NCBI GenBank assembly: GCA_001839685.1 | Contig: MLAK01001222.1 | Span: 1 to 26,645 of the forward strand | DNA: 26,645 nucleotides | Source of the DNA: Tritrichomonas foetus | Taxonomy: Eukaryota; Parabasalia; Tritrichomonadida; Tritrichomonadidae | Direction of reading: 5' to 3' | Shown: piece by piece, positions 15,249 through 23,054 of the stretch | Layout: the number at the start of each line of letters is the position of its first letter | Position numbering within the stretch: position 1 is the stretch's first letter | Made by a program: the position numbers and the translations under genes | The notes under the pieces: model-generated | Seen by the model: only the letters and a program-made list of their open reading frames with translations | Told to the model about the DNA's origin: nothing | Databases searched by the model: none

Positions 15249-17042
15249 TCATTTTCCTTCAACAAGATAAGTTCTCACAGATCCATTTTTGATTTCAATT
15301 TGTCCTCGTTCTATCACTTTGAAGTTACAACCATAAATAAGTTCGTAACTGCTCCGAGAAATGTGAACTTGCATTGGAACACCATGATGTTCCATTTGCT
15401 GTGCCATGTTGATAGCTGGACCGAGAATTTCAAAAGTAGGCTTATCAATTCCAAGAACTCCTGCAACAATTGGTCCACCAGTATTCACACCAACTCGAAT
15501 TCTTAAAGTTTGTTTAAGTTGTTCATTTATTACTCGAACAGAATCAATTGCTTCTAATCCAAATTCAATTATTTCTTTTGCATGAACTGCAGGCTGATTG
15601 ACTTCAGCAAAAATACCACCAGCTGCCATGTAGCAATCGCCAATGCATTTGATTTTTGTGAGTGTTGAGTGTGTGGCAATATTTGAATCGAAATATTTAA
15701 ACATTAAATTCAATGTTGACATAATCATTGATGCTGTGTTGGCTGCACACCAAGGTGTGAATTCAACAATATCTAAGAATAGAATAGATGCACTTTGAAC
15801 AGAAAAGGAGATATTTTCTTCTCCATTTTGAACTCTGGAAATCAATTTTGGCGGCAAAATTGAAGCCAGCAAAGAATCACTTTTAGATTTTTCTTCAGAA
15901 ATTAAAGTATTATATGAAACATTTTGTGTTTGATCACGTGTCATAATAATAGTATGATTCTTAAAGAATAACAGTGTAAGATGAAGATAATAATTATCAT
16001 TCTCATTTTTGAATTCTACATCTACTGAATTCATATCAGAATTAAAAATATTTTCAACATTCTTACTAAAATGACCATTTGAACTAGTAAAGAAAGTTCG
16101 AACATTTTGTCCAACGAAATCTGATCTTAATCCATAAATTCGTTCAGTTGCTCGATTAATAGATTGAACATTTAGTTGTTCATTCAACACAATCACAGAA
16201 TCAGGAATATTCTTTAAAACACTGTCGAAAAACTCAGTTCTATGGGTGATCCCTTCATTCGTTTTTACATGGAAATCTCCAGACAAAATATCCATTATTT
16301 TCGATGTTTGCAAAACGATATCAGGAGGACAATGCAATAAAAGTGATAATGCAAATTTCAATTTTTCTTCTGTTTTAATTGTTTGATAAAACAATAATGC
16401 TGAAATTATAAAACATACCGCAAGAAGAACTGCAGCTGGTGTTGTCATTGTTGGAATTGTCTCATTAAAAATATCACGCATATTGGCGACAATTCTTTTA
16501 AACATTGGATAAAAAAACAAATCAGAACATCGAACAACAACAACCCGTAAATTAGTCATATATAAATTCCTACAACTTATCATTTGTGTTGCATTTTTAT
16601 AAAGTGGCATAACAGTATTGATAAAGAATGGTTCAATCATATTTATTTGAAAATCAACAGAAAAGCATGCAAAATGACTGTTAAATGTATGTTGAATACT
16701 AGTTTCATTTTCACATTGATAAGATGCTGATGTTTCTTCTATTTGATCATATAAACCATAATATGGTGGCTGATCTTCATTCATGCCACCATATCTAGCT
16801 TGATGATAATAACCTATGAAATTATCAATTCTTTTTATAATTCGTTCACGATGTGCGAAAACTTTAGTTTGAATATATCCTTCATAATTCAATTCAATTG
16901 TCATTGATTCCAGAACTTCAAGAGTTCCCATTAAATAGGCAACAGTTCCGAGTACATAATCAAGATGTTGTGCATTTTCGCTAAGTTGTTTTGAAAAATA
17001 GGAAACATTTGACAAACTAACACAATAATAGCTAACACGCAA
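15249..17042 (-). CDS. class III adenylate/guanylate cyclase, C-terminal part: PAS and catalytic domains (frameshifted)
   Basis: This is the C-terminal half of one cyclase gene; the first 20 or so codons of this frame are probably not coding. It shows an extracellular-type segment (about 21-200), a membrane helix (203-220), a PAS domain (about 265-370, FFDSVLKNIPDSVIVLN) and a class III catalytic domain (412-595). Metal-binding Asp424 (FLDIVEFT) and Asp469 (KCIGDCYMAAGG) are present. Base-selecting positions are Lys465 and Glu538 (TFEILG), closer to an adenylyl than a guanylyl cyclase. Asn545 is kept, but the transition-state Arg four residues on is Gln549 (INMAQQMEHHG). One catalytic domain per chain implies a homodimer. 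The product would be cAMP made at the membrane. Trichomonads hold a large family of this architecture, in which the AQQMEH sequence may be normal. Confidence 0.9.
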   Translation of the reverse strand: MRVSYYCVSLSNVSYFSKQLSENAQHLDYVLGTVAYLMGTLEVLESMTIELNYEGYIQTKVFAHRERIIKRIDNFIGYYHQARYGGMNEDQPPYYGLYDQIEETSASYQCENETSIQHTFNSHFACFSVDFQINMIEPFFINTVMPLYKNATQMISCRNLYMTNLRVVVVRCSDLFFYPMFKRIVANMRDIFNETIPTMTTPAAVLLAVCFIISALLFYQTIKTEEKLKFALSLLLHCPPDIVLQTSKIMDILSGDFHVKTNEGITHRTEFFDSVLKNIPDSVIVLNEQLNVQSINRATERIYGLRSDFVGQNVRTFFTSSNGHFSKNVENIFNSDMNSVDVEFKNENDNYYLHLTLLFFKNHTIIMTRDQTQNVSYNTLISEEKSKSDSLLASILPPKLISRVQNGEENISFSVQSASILFLDIVEFTPWCAANTASMIMSTLNLMFKYFDSNIATHSTLTKIKCIGDCYMAAGGIFAEVNQPAVHAKEIIEFGLEAIDSVRVINEQLKQTLRIRVGVNTGGPIVAGVLGIDKPTFEILGPAINMAQQMEHHGVPMQVHISRSSYELIYGCNFKVIERGQIEIKNGSVRTYLVEGK

Positions 17043-20020
17043 AGCAATAAAATAAGATTTAAAATAATATAAATCAATCTTTCAAAAGAACCAAAAGTAG
17101 CTAAATCACTAGCAGATGAAAAGATTTTCAGAATACTTTCTTCTTGTTTATTCATATCATCTTCATCTTCATATTGGGGTTCATATGATTGATCATTCTT
17201 CTCAAGAGCCTTTAATGATTCTGCTACACTTGATACAACATTTTTCGGAAGTACTGTTAAACATTGATAAATTTGGGATTTACAAACCCGAATATTTTCA
17301 ACTTGATAAAGTGTAATACCCAGCAAAACAATTGTATAAACGACACAAATAAAAGCAGTTGCAAATAATATTGAGTTATTCATGTTATAATACTGGGTAT
17401 TTAAATAAGATTTTAAATAAGAAAGGGCATAAGAGGTTGCATCAGTTATATAATCGGCATTTTTAATCGGATCTTGAATAAAAACAGTATGATACCATGA
17501 AATGTTCGGGGTTCCAGTTAAAATATTATTAATTTGATAAATAATTTGCATCATTGCACTTTGTAAAGAAACATTTATCATTACAATTTCTTGATTTTCA
17601 TCAAAAAATGCATAAGGAATTGTTTCATCAAAAATAATTTTATGAACAATTTGAATATCTGAATTGTCATAACCAAAAGTTCGATAGGAGCTTAATTTTT
17701 CGACTGATGTAGATGCTTCAGTAATGAAATAACGAAGTTGATCACGTGTGGTTTTCGCATTTCCAAATGAAATAAATTCTTCATCACCAAAATCAGGAAT
17801 TTGAAAGAAAGAAATATTTGAAACATTTAGTGTGTTATTTAAAGGATTTAAAGTGTTAAATAAATTATTATTTCGATGTGGATTATCTCGATATTCATAA
17901 TAATAAGAAATATTTGGCGGTTCAATATTTTCATACATATAATGCTGTGCAAATAAAGGTAATTGAAATGCAGAAGCTCTTAAATAAGATACATGATACA
18001 TTAAATCCAATGGTTTTGTTAAATTATCAAGGAAAATTGGTGCATAAATTAACAATCCAACAGCTGGTGCAAAAATTAAACAAAAATAAAGGAAAATCGT
18101 CCATAATCGAATACTATTTAAAGCAGGAATTGATAAATATTTGATTTTTTCTTGTAAAATTAAAACTTGTTCAGATGATCCGTGAATAAAGCTGTCATCT
18201 ATGTCTTGGAGATTTGAATCATTTGTCACTTCGCTTTCAGTAAAATGAGATTCTTGTCGAAACTGAGAATTAACATTTTGAATCATTGGAAGGTTTGGAA
18301 AAGCATGCATTCCAAGAATATTAGTTCTATCTGGATTTACCATTACTCCCCTCGTTAATCTCTGGACTTTTTCTGTCCATTCGGCATAAAGTTGAGGATC
18401 AACGAGGACTTCAAGTGTAAATTTTGCATAAATTCGTGCAGCATATCGATTATTAGGATACTGTGCTAATAAATGTGACAAATTAGCCATCGCCTTATTT
18501 CTTGAAGTGAATGTGTTATTTATAGAGCTATCCATTTCATTAATTGAACTTTGAATCACTAAATCCCAAATATGTCTGATTTTTCGTTTAGTGACTTGAA
18601 CTTGTTTTGAAGCTTTAGATAGTCTGACTTTTAAATCAGATGATAAAGATCCTTCACGTTGTGTCATTATTGTTCGTGCTTGAGAAATAATTTCTTGTGT
18701 AATAAAACTAGATCTATTTCCATATGTTTGCATAGTATGAACAATAAAAGACAGTAAATTGCTTTCTTCTGGATATATAGCGACAAATTTTCCAAAAACT
18801 CTCCAAACTCGAATAGATTCTGAGAATTTTTCAGCACCAGATTTGAAAAAGGACCAATTTTTACAAATAGGATGAGAATTTACAAAACCAGTCACTGCAG
18901 CATGTAAAAATAACTTTTCAGTCAAATGATTTATTTGATTAATATCAGTTCCGTTTTCGTAAATGTCATCTAAAAAAGCAAGAAGTTTTCTTGTTCGTTT
19001 ATTAAAATAAAATGATGCAACTAAAACCATGAGAAAACTAGCACTAATATAAACAAAAATTTCAATCATTTCTGCATTTAAATTCATTATTTCATAAACA
19101 GCAACAAGAATCATAAAAAGACAGCTGGAAGTTGAAACTCCAGCAATTATTCGTTTTTGTACTTTATTTACGAAAGATCCTGGAATAGTTGTAAAAAAAT
19201 TTCCAATAAAATATAAAAAACTAACTAATAAAGTTAAAACACAACGAGGAATGAGAGGGAGTTGGGAAGCAATTCCAGTAACAAATGAAATCATCCATAT
19301 AAGTACTGAAAATCCTACTTGAACACCAGCAAGAATAGTCATGAGTGGAAATGGCCTGAAAACTACTGAAACAGAAGAAATACAACTAAAAAAGACAAAA
19401 AATGAAATCAAACCAACAAAAGCAAAAACAATGCCAGAAATTTCAGCACTCTGGCGATAATAATTTGTTCCCATAATTAATCGCCCAATCGTTTCACCAG
19501 AATGAACAAGCATAATTGGATGAAAAAGATGAAGAATGCCATTCACGCCTGCAATAATGAAATCAGCAGCTAAATTATTACATTTAGCAGTTTTTCTGAA
19601 GTAAAATGAATAAATAATTAAAAAAACTAAAGTTAGCAAAATGATGGCAAAATATGAAAAATTCACAATAATTGAATATTTTGACCTGTATTTTGGTGGA
19701 ACAACATGAAAAAAGATCGAAAAAATAGAAATAGTCGCTTCATACTTCGAGCCAGGAAGCCAAAAATTGGTGTAGTTTGCAGCCAAGCATGGCATCATGA
19801 ATTGAAGGATTCTCCAGTACGAAATGACGAAATGAAGAGTGAAGAAATTAACTTGAACAGAATCAACAAAAGTGAAAAGGAAAAAAAGCCGATTTCTGAG
19901 TGTTTTGATATGATTTGATTCGATCATCGATGAAAGTGCTGTTTCTGATGATAAAGACGACATCTGCAGATGGCTTTCCCGAGACGAGGGGATATTTGAG
20001 AAAGTGGAGAAGCGTTCCAT
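16931..20020 (-). CDS. class III cyclase, N-terminal multi-span membrane part (frameshifted)
   Basis: 1029 codons, the 5' portion of the cyclase gene. After a Ser-rich cytoplasmic start (1-45) come about ten hydrophobic helices up to residue 345, then a soluble helical region (about 350-570) of TPR-like character (LSHLLAQYPNNRYAARIYAKF), similar to the TmcB/TmcC-type region of protist membrane proteins. A membrane helix near 645-670 follows, then an extracellular loop, a helix near 875-895, a cytoplasmic stretch and another helix (975-1000). Here the frame is lost: the sensible protein continues in the frame of the downstream part, with the switch around 16980-17010 needing one base added (or two removed). 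The full protein would be about 1590 residues. ATG 20020 is preferred because the Ser-rich start resembles the family and upstream in-frame stops exist. It is divergent from the RCC1-like gene. Confidence 0.9.
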   Translation of the reverse strand: MERFSTFSNIPSSRESHLQMSSLSSETALSSMIESNHIKTLRNRLFFLFTFVDSVQVNFFTLHFVISYWRILQFMMPCLAANYTNFWLPGSKYEATISIFSIFFHVVPPKYRSKYSIIVNFSYFAIILLTLVFLIIYSFYFRKTAKCNNLAADFIIAGVNGILHLFHPIMLVHSGETIGRLIMGTNYYRQSAEISGIVFAFVGLISFFVFFSCISSVSVVFRPFPLMTILAGVQVGFSVLIWMISFVTGIASQLPLIPRCVLTLLVSFLYFIGNFFTTIPGSFVNKVQKRIIAGVSTSSCLFMILVAVYEIMNLNAEMIEIFVYISASFLMVLVASFYFNKRTRKLLAFLDDIYENGTDINQINHLTEKLFLHAAVTGFVNSHPICKNWSFFKSGAEKFSESIRVWRVFGKFVAIYPEESNLLSFIVHTMQTYGNRSSFITQEIISQARTIMTQREGSLSSDLKVRLSKASKQVQVTKRKIRHIWDLVIQSSINEMDSSINNTFTSRNKAMANLSHLLAQYPNNRYAARIYAKFTLEVLVDPQLYAEWTEKVQRLTRGVMVNPDRTNILGMHAFPNLPMIQNVNSQFRQESHFTESEVTNDSNLQDIDDSFIHGSSEQVLILQEKIKYLSIPALNSIRLWTIFLYFCLIFAPAVGLLIYAPIFLDNLTKPLDLMYHVSYLRASAFQLPLFAQHYMYENIEPPNISYYYEYRDNPHRNNNLFNTLNPLNNTLNVSNISFFQIPDFGDEEFISFGNAKTTRDQLRYFITEASTSVEKLSSYRTFGYDNSDIQIVHKIIFDETIPYAFFDENQEIVMINVSLQSAMMQIIYQINNILTGTPNISWYHTVFIQDPIKNADYITDATSYALSYLKSYLNTQYYNMNNSILFATAFICVVYTIVLLGITLYQVENIRVCKSQIYQCLTVLPKNVVSSVAESLKALEKNDQSYEPQYEDEDDMNKQEESILKIFSSASDLATFGSFERLIYIILNLILLLCVLAIIVLVCQMFPIFQNNLAKMHNILIMYSELLPI

Positions 20021-20200
20021 CGATCTTGAAGAGGTGATTTTCTTTCTCCCCTTATTGGATATTCTTCAGAAATTTCTTCCTCAATTTCAAAATTCAATGT
20101 TACTCTATGAAAATTGATAAAGTGTGTTTTTTTGTAATCCCTCATTTTGGTTTCTGTCGATCTCAAAAAATATTCTTAAAAATTGAAATTGAATTGTACA

Positions 20201-20377
20201 ATGAATAATAATTTCAATGATCACCTTAAAAAGTTTAACTTTTTGAATAAGGTAAGTGATGAAGATCAATCATTGCTGTTGTCTCGAATAGTAGAATCAC
20301 ATTAATTGATGAATTTAATCGAGGAATTGTTTGATCAGACAGTTCAAAAGATGAAGAACATATCTCCCCTGACATAA
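20201..20377 (+). pseudogene. short ORF remnant with an in-frame stop
   Basis: ATG 20201 opens 34 codons to a TAA at 20303-20305. The same frame then runs 23 codons to another TAA at 20375-20377. Both parts look like amphipathic helix sequence (EDQSLLLSRIVESH; MNLIEELFDQTVQKM). Another frame of the same stretch also reads plausibly, so the true frame is uncertain. No family is recognised. Confidence 0.2.
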
Positions 20378-20662
20378 AGCAATGAAATTTTGGTGAATAT
20401 TCTGGAAAAGAAAAAGTAAGCGGAAATGAATATTAACATACATGTGATTCTATAGAACTCAATTTCCTCCAATATTTTTAGATGGGCATTTCACTATTCA
20501 CGAATTTGATCGGTTTTCCCATGATGGTGAATCTCACTTTTTCTGAGTATACATGGTTATTAACTTTAGAAAAAGCTTCAAAGATAATCTATGAAAATTC
20601 AAAGAGATCCATTCTATTTTTTCAGAGAAAGAAGTGAACGTTAATTTCAATTGAATTTACAA

Positions 20663-20674
20663 TCAATAATCTAG
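20663..20674 (+). promoter_or_regulatory. initiator-like element of the RCC1-like gene
   Basis: TCAATAATCTAG abuts the ATG at 20675. It is one of three closely similar elements found directly before unrelated genes in this window (with 1321-1332 and 8929-8939). Confidence 0.5.
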
Positions 20675-21802
20675 ATGACGCTTTTTTCCGCAGGCGACAA
20701 TTTTAGTGGGGGCCTAGGTCGGAGAGACAATTGTTCATCTTCTGTAACACCAATCAAAGGCAGCGATTTCACTCACGTTGTTTCGATGTCCGCATATCGA
20801 AGGACATTTCTGGTTTTTGACGATGGACATGTCGAATACTGTGGAAGGGATGAAAACGAAACTTTTTCAGATACTGACGAAACCGAATTTCGTGTTTTTG
20901 ACGATTTGAAGAAAGAAAAAATTGTGAGTGTATCGGCTAACCGCCATTTTGTATGTTTTACAAATGATAAAGGGGAACTTTTTGTGAATGAAAAGGGAAT
21001 GGATGAAGATGATATCGAAAAAATTGAGGTCCTGAAAGATGAAAAAATAGTATTTGTAAGCTCCTTTAATTCTATATGGGCAATTGGAAATTCTAAACAT
21101 AATGGTTGTATTTATAAACTCACTCACGATTTTGAATCTCCACCAGCCAAATATGTTCTCAAAAACCCAGTTATCGAAGTGTATGAAAATCTTGAATCTG
21201 TTGTTGCCATTACAAATGAATTTGTTGCACTTGGTAAAGGAAGAGTATCTAAAGGCAGTGAAGAGTTTGTTCCAATTGAGAGTCTTTCAAATAAGCGAAT
21301 AATTAAATTTGCTGTATCTGATTCACATATTTTGTGTATCGATATTGAAGGAAGAGCTTACTCATATGGTGAAAATGATAAGGGACAGCTCGGAAGAGGT
21401 GATAAAAATGATGATTATGAAAACTTCGTTCAAATTGATGCACTAGAAACCCGAAAAATTACGAATATTTCTGCTAATGGAAAATTTTCACTTTTTATCA
21501 CAAGTGAAGGAGACGTTTATGGTTGTGGACTCTCATCAGATGGCAGGACTTTTCTTGGATCAGACTTTGCCCATGGCAAAACATCTGTTCCCCAATTAAG
21601 TGATGCAATTCGCTCAGCTGGAGCTAGAGCAGTTGAGGCTGCCTGCGGTGAAAGGTTTTCAATCGTTTTGGCTGATATTCCAAATCGATTTAGAAATCGT
21701 GCGGCCGAAGAACTTGTCAAAAAAGATATGCTTACTGCTGCTGGACAGGTTGCCGATGGAGGACGACAAGCAGAAAAAAGCAAATGCTGTCTTTTAATAT
21801 GA
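20675..21802 (+). CDS. RCC1-like beta-propeller protein with C-terminal CaaX motif
   Basis: 375 residues. RCC1-type repeats are seen as GDNFSGGLGRRD (7-18), an archetypal YGENDKGQLGRGD (231-243) and a degenerate final unit GCGLSSDGRTFLG (283-295), with strands such as IVSVSANRHFVCFT and ITNISANGKFSLFIT between them. Length fits one seven-bladed propeller. RCC1 proteins act as nucleotide exchange factors or scaffolds for small GTPases. A short helical tail (337-367) ends in KSKCCLLI. The last four residues, CLLI, are a CaaX box whose Ile favours geranylgeranylation, preceded by basic residues, so the protein is probably membrane-tethered rather than a nuclear Ran factor. A prenylated RCC1 protein is known: human RPGR, of the cilium. 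Divergent from the cyclase gene. GTPase partner unknown. Confidence 0.9.
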   Translation: MTLFSAGDNFSGGLGRRDNCSSSVTPIKGSDFTHVVSMSAYRRTFLVFDDGHVEYCGRDENETFSDTDETEFRVFDDLKKEKIVSVSANRHFVCFTNDKGELFVNEKGMDEDDIEKIEVLKDEKIVFVSSFNSIWAIGNSKHNGCIYKLTHDFESPPAKYVLKNPVIEVYENLESVVAITNEFVALGKGRVSKGSEEFVPIESLSNKRIIKFAVSDSHILCIDIEGRAYSYGENDKGQLGRGDKNDDYENFVQIDALETRKITNISANGKFSLFITSEGDVYGCGLSSDGRTFLGSDFAHGKTSVPQLSDAIRSAGARAVEAACGERFSIVLADIPNRFRNRAAEELVKKDMLTAAGQVADGGRQAEKSKCCLLI

Positions 21803-22145
21803 TCACAAGATTTCTCAATCTTTCTTCGATTCAATAAGTAAAGTGTGGATTTATATAAAACAATATTTTTGATTATTATTTATGCCTCTGCAAGGTTTAT
21901 AGTCATGAGTTAAACCAGAAATTCTAAATTTACCTTTCGAATTGACCAAACTCGGTAACAATTGTAACAATCGCTTTCAAATTTTGTAGTGATTCTGTTT
22001 CAAAAGTAAAAAAATTCTTAATGATGACTGTTAAAGTACTTTAAATGTACTAGATCTGATTGATTATTGTGAATTATGAGAGAATTATCAACATCTAGGT
22101 GAATAACATTTATTAGAAAAAAAGAATGCTGCTCCAAATATAAAA

Positions 22146-22316
22146 CTATTGTTCGTGAAAAAGAAAATCTTTTCTAATCATCTTGGTCGATTTTAATTCA
22201 AATTTATTTTCAAAAAAGCTCTCAATTGTTGATGCAAAAAATGGAAATCCACTTACTTCATTAAGATCAAACCTTGAATTCATTTCAGAAATTCCCAAAA
22301 AATTGAATGAATTCAT
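22146..22316 (-). CDS. small ORF of 56 codons, unidentified
   Basis: ATG 22316 (minus) to TAG 22146. Directly upstream lies the string AATAAAAACGTAGCTAAAAA, nearly identical to that before the tandem kinase at 6283, which is the only reason to take the ORF seriously. The peptide begins MNSFNFLGISEM and shows no domain or signal. The opposite strand of the same stretch also has an open frame without ATG (22159-22323), so the coding strand is uncertain. It may be the 5' end of a truncated gene. Confidence 0.25.
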   Translation of the reverse strand: MNSFNFLGISEMNSRFDLNEVSGFPFFASTIESFFENKFELKSTKMIRKDFLFHEQ

Positions 22317-22446
22317 TTTTTAGCTACGTTTTTATTAGATGTATACAAACTAAATAGTCTTAACGTACGAAATCACTAAAATGATCCTTATCATCAGTAT
22401 TACTTAATACCATCAGTCAAAAATCAAAACCCAAATAGCTAAAAGA

Positions 22447-23054
22447 ATGACGAAAATTTCCCTTATCGCAAACTTCGCAAATGGCCGAATTCAAAAATAT
22501 TTCGAAAATGATTCTGAAGAAGCTATTGTTTCAGTTTTCGGGTGAACAGCTTTCAGTCAATTGTTAAATCTATTTTTTATAGTTATGAGCCATATTTATT
22601 CATAGTTTTGAAATTTTGCAACAATTAAACCGAAAAAAGAGCGATTTTGGAGAAAGCCTAAAAAAAAATTGTGAGAAGCTTTTTTTCCAAGAATCATAAA
22701 GATTATAATACTGCTTCCCATAATTCTATTTACACTTCTTCTATCGATTTTTAATTAAAAATCGCGAAAATTTTGATAGTTTTAACTCAGTGATGTTGAA
22801 TTAATTCAATTTCCATTTGACAAATATGAATGTATTGAAATCTTTTCTGTCACAAAATTTTAGTATATGAAGAAAATAGACTGGCAGTCCTCAACAGCAC
22901 ATTCTCAAGCAGGGATACAGATACAACGATTGAAAGACCAAATCAAGAAAAATGGAATCCAATATGTTTTTTTCCAGACTCAATGCCAAGTGAATTTTCT
23001 GATGACTCGCCATTTAGATGGCAAAACATTCATAATCTTCTCATTGATGCCTAA
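22447..23054 (+). pseudogene. probable decayed gene, several coding-like fragments in different frames
   Basis: ATG 22447, preceded by TAGCTAAAAGA, opens 32 codons of protein-like sequence (MTKISLIANFANGRIQKYF) to a TGA. Further plus-strand fragments follow in shifted frames: about 22590-22690 (SDFGESLKKNCEKLFF), 22694-22755 (rich in Asn/Ser/Tyr), and 22839-23054, a 71-codon frame without ATG that reads EENRLAVLNSTFSSRDTD and ends in LLIDA. Together they suggest a dead gene of about 200 codons. A competing ORF at 22867-23127 overlaps the last fragment but ends in a Phe/Leu/Ile run typical of chance AT-rich translation. The family is not recognised; fragment choice is by eye. Confidence 0.3.

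Larger units (their letters stand above)
20021..20674. other. divergent intergenic region with short broken frames
   Basis: 654 bases between the divergent cyclase and RCC1-like genes. On the minus strand, TCACCT about 15 bases before ATG 20020 fits the initiator pattern. The plus strand holds a stop-interrupted short ORF (20201-20377) and a 51-codon ORF (20482-20637) that I cannot assign. No intact gene is supported. Confidence 0.5.

Noticed and set aside
19924..20166. 80-codon minus-strand ORF overlapping the cyclase start, as an alternative N-terminus
   Set aside because: It is out of frame with the cyclase, whose own ATG 20020 begins a typical Ser-rich start. It might act as an upstream ORF but nothing shows this.
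20245..20260. GTAAGT near 20252 as a 5' splice site
   Set aside because: No matching branch-point/3' splice motif was found downstream anywhere in the region.
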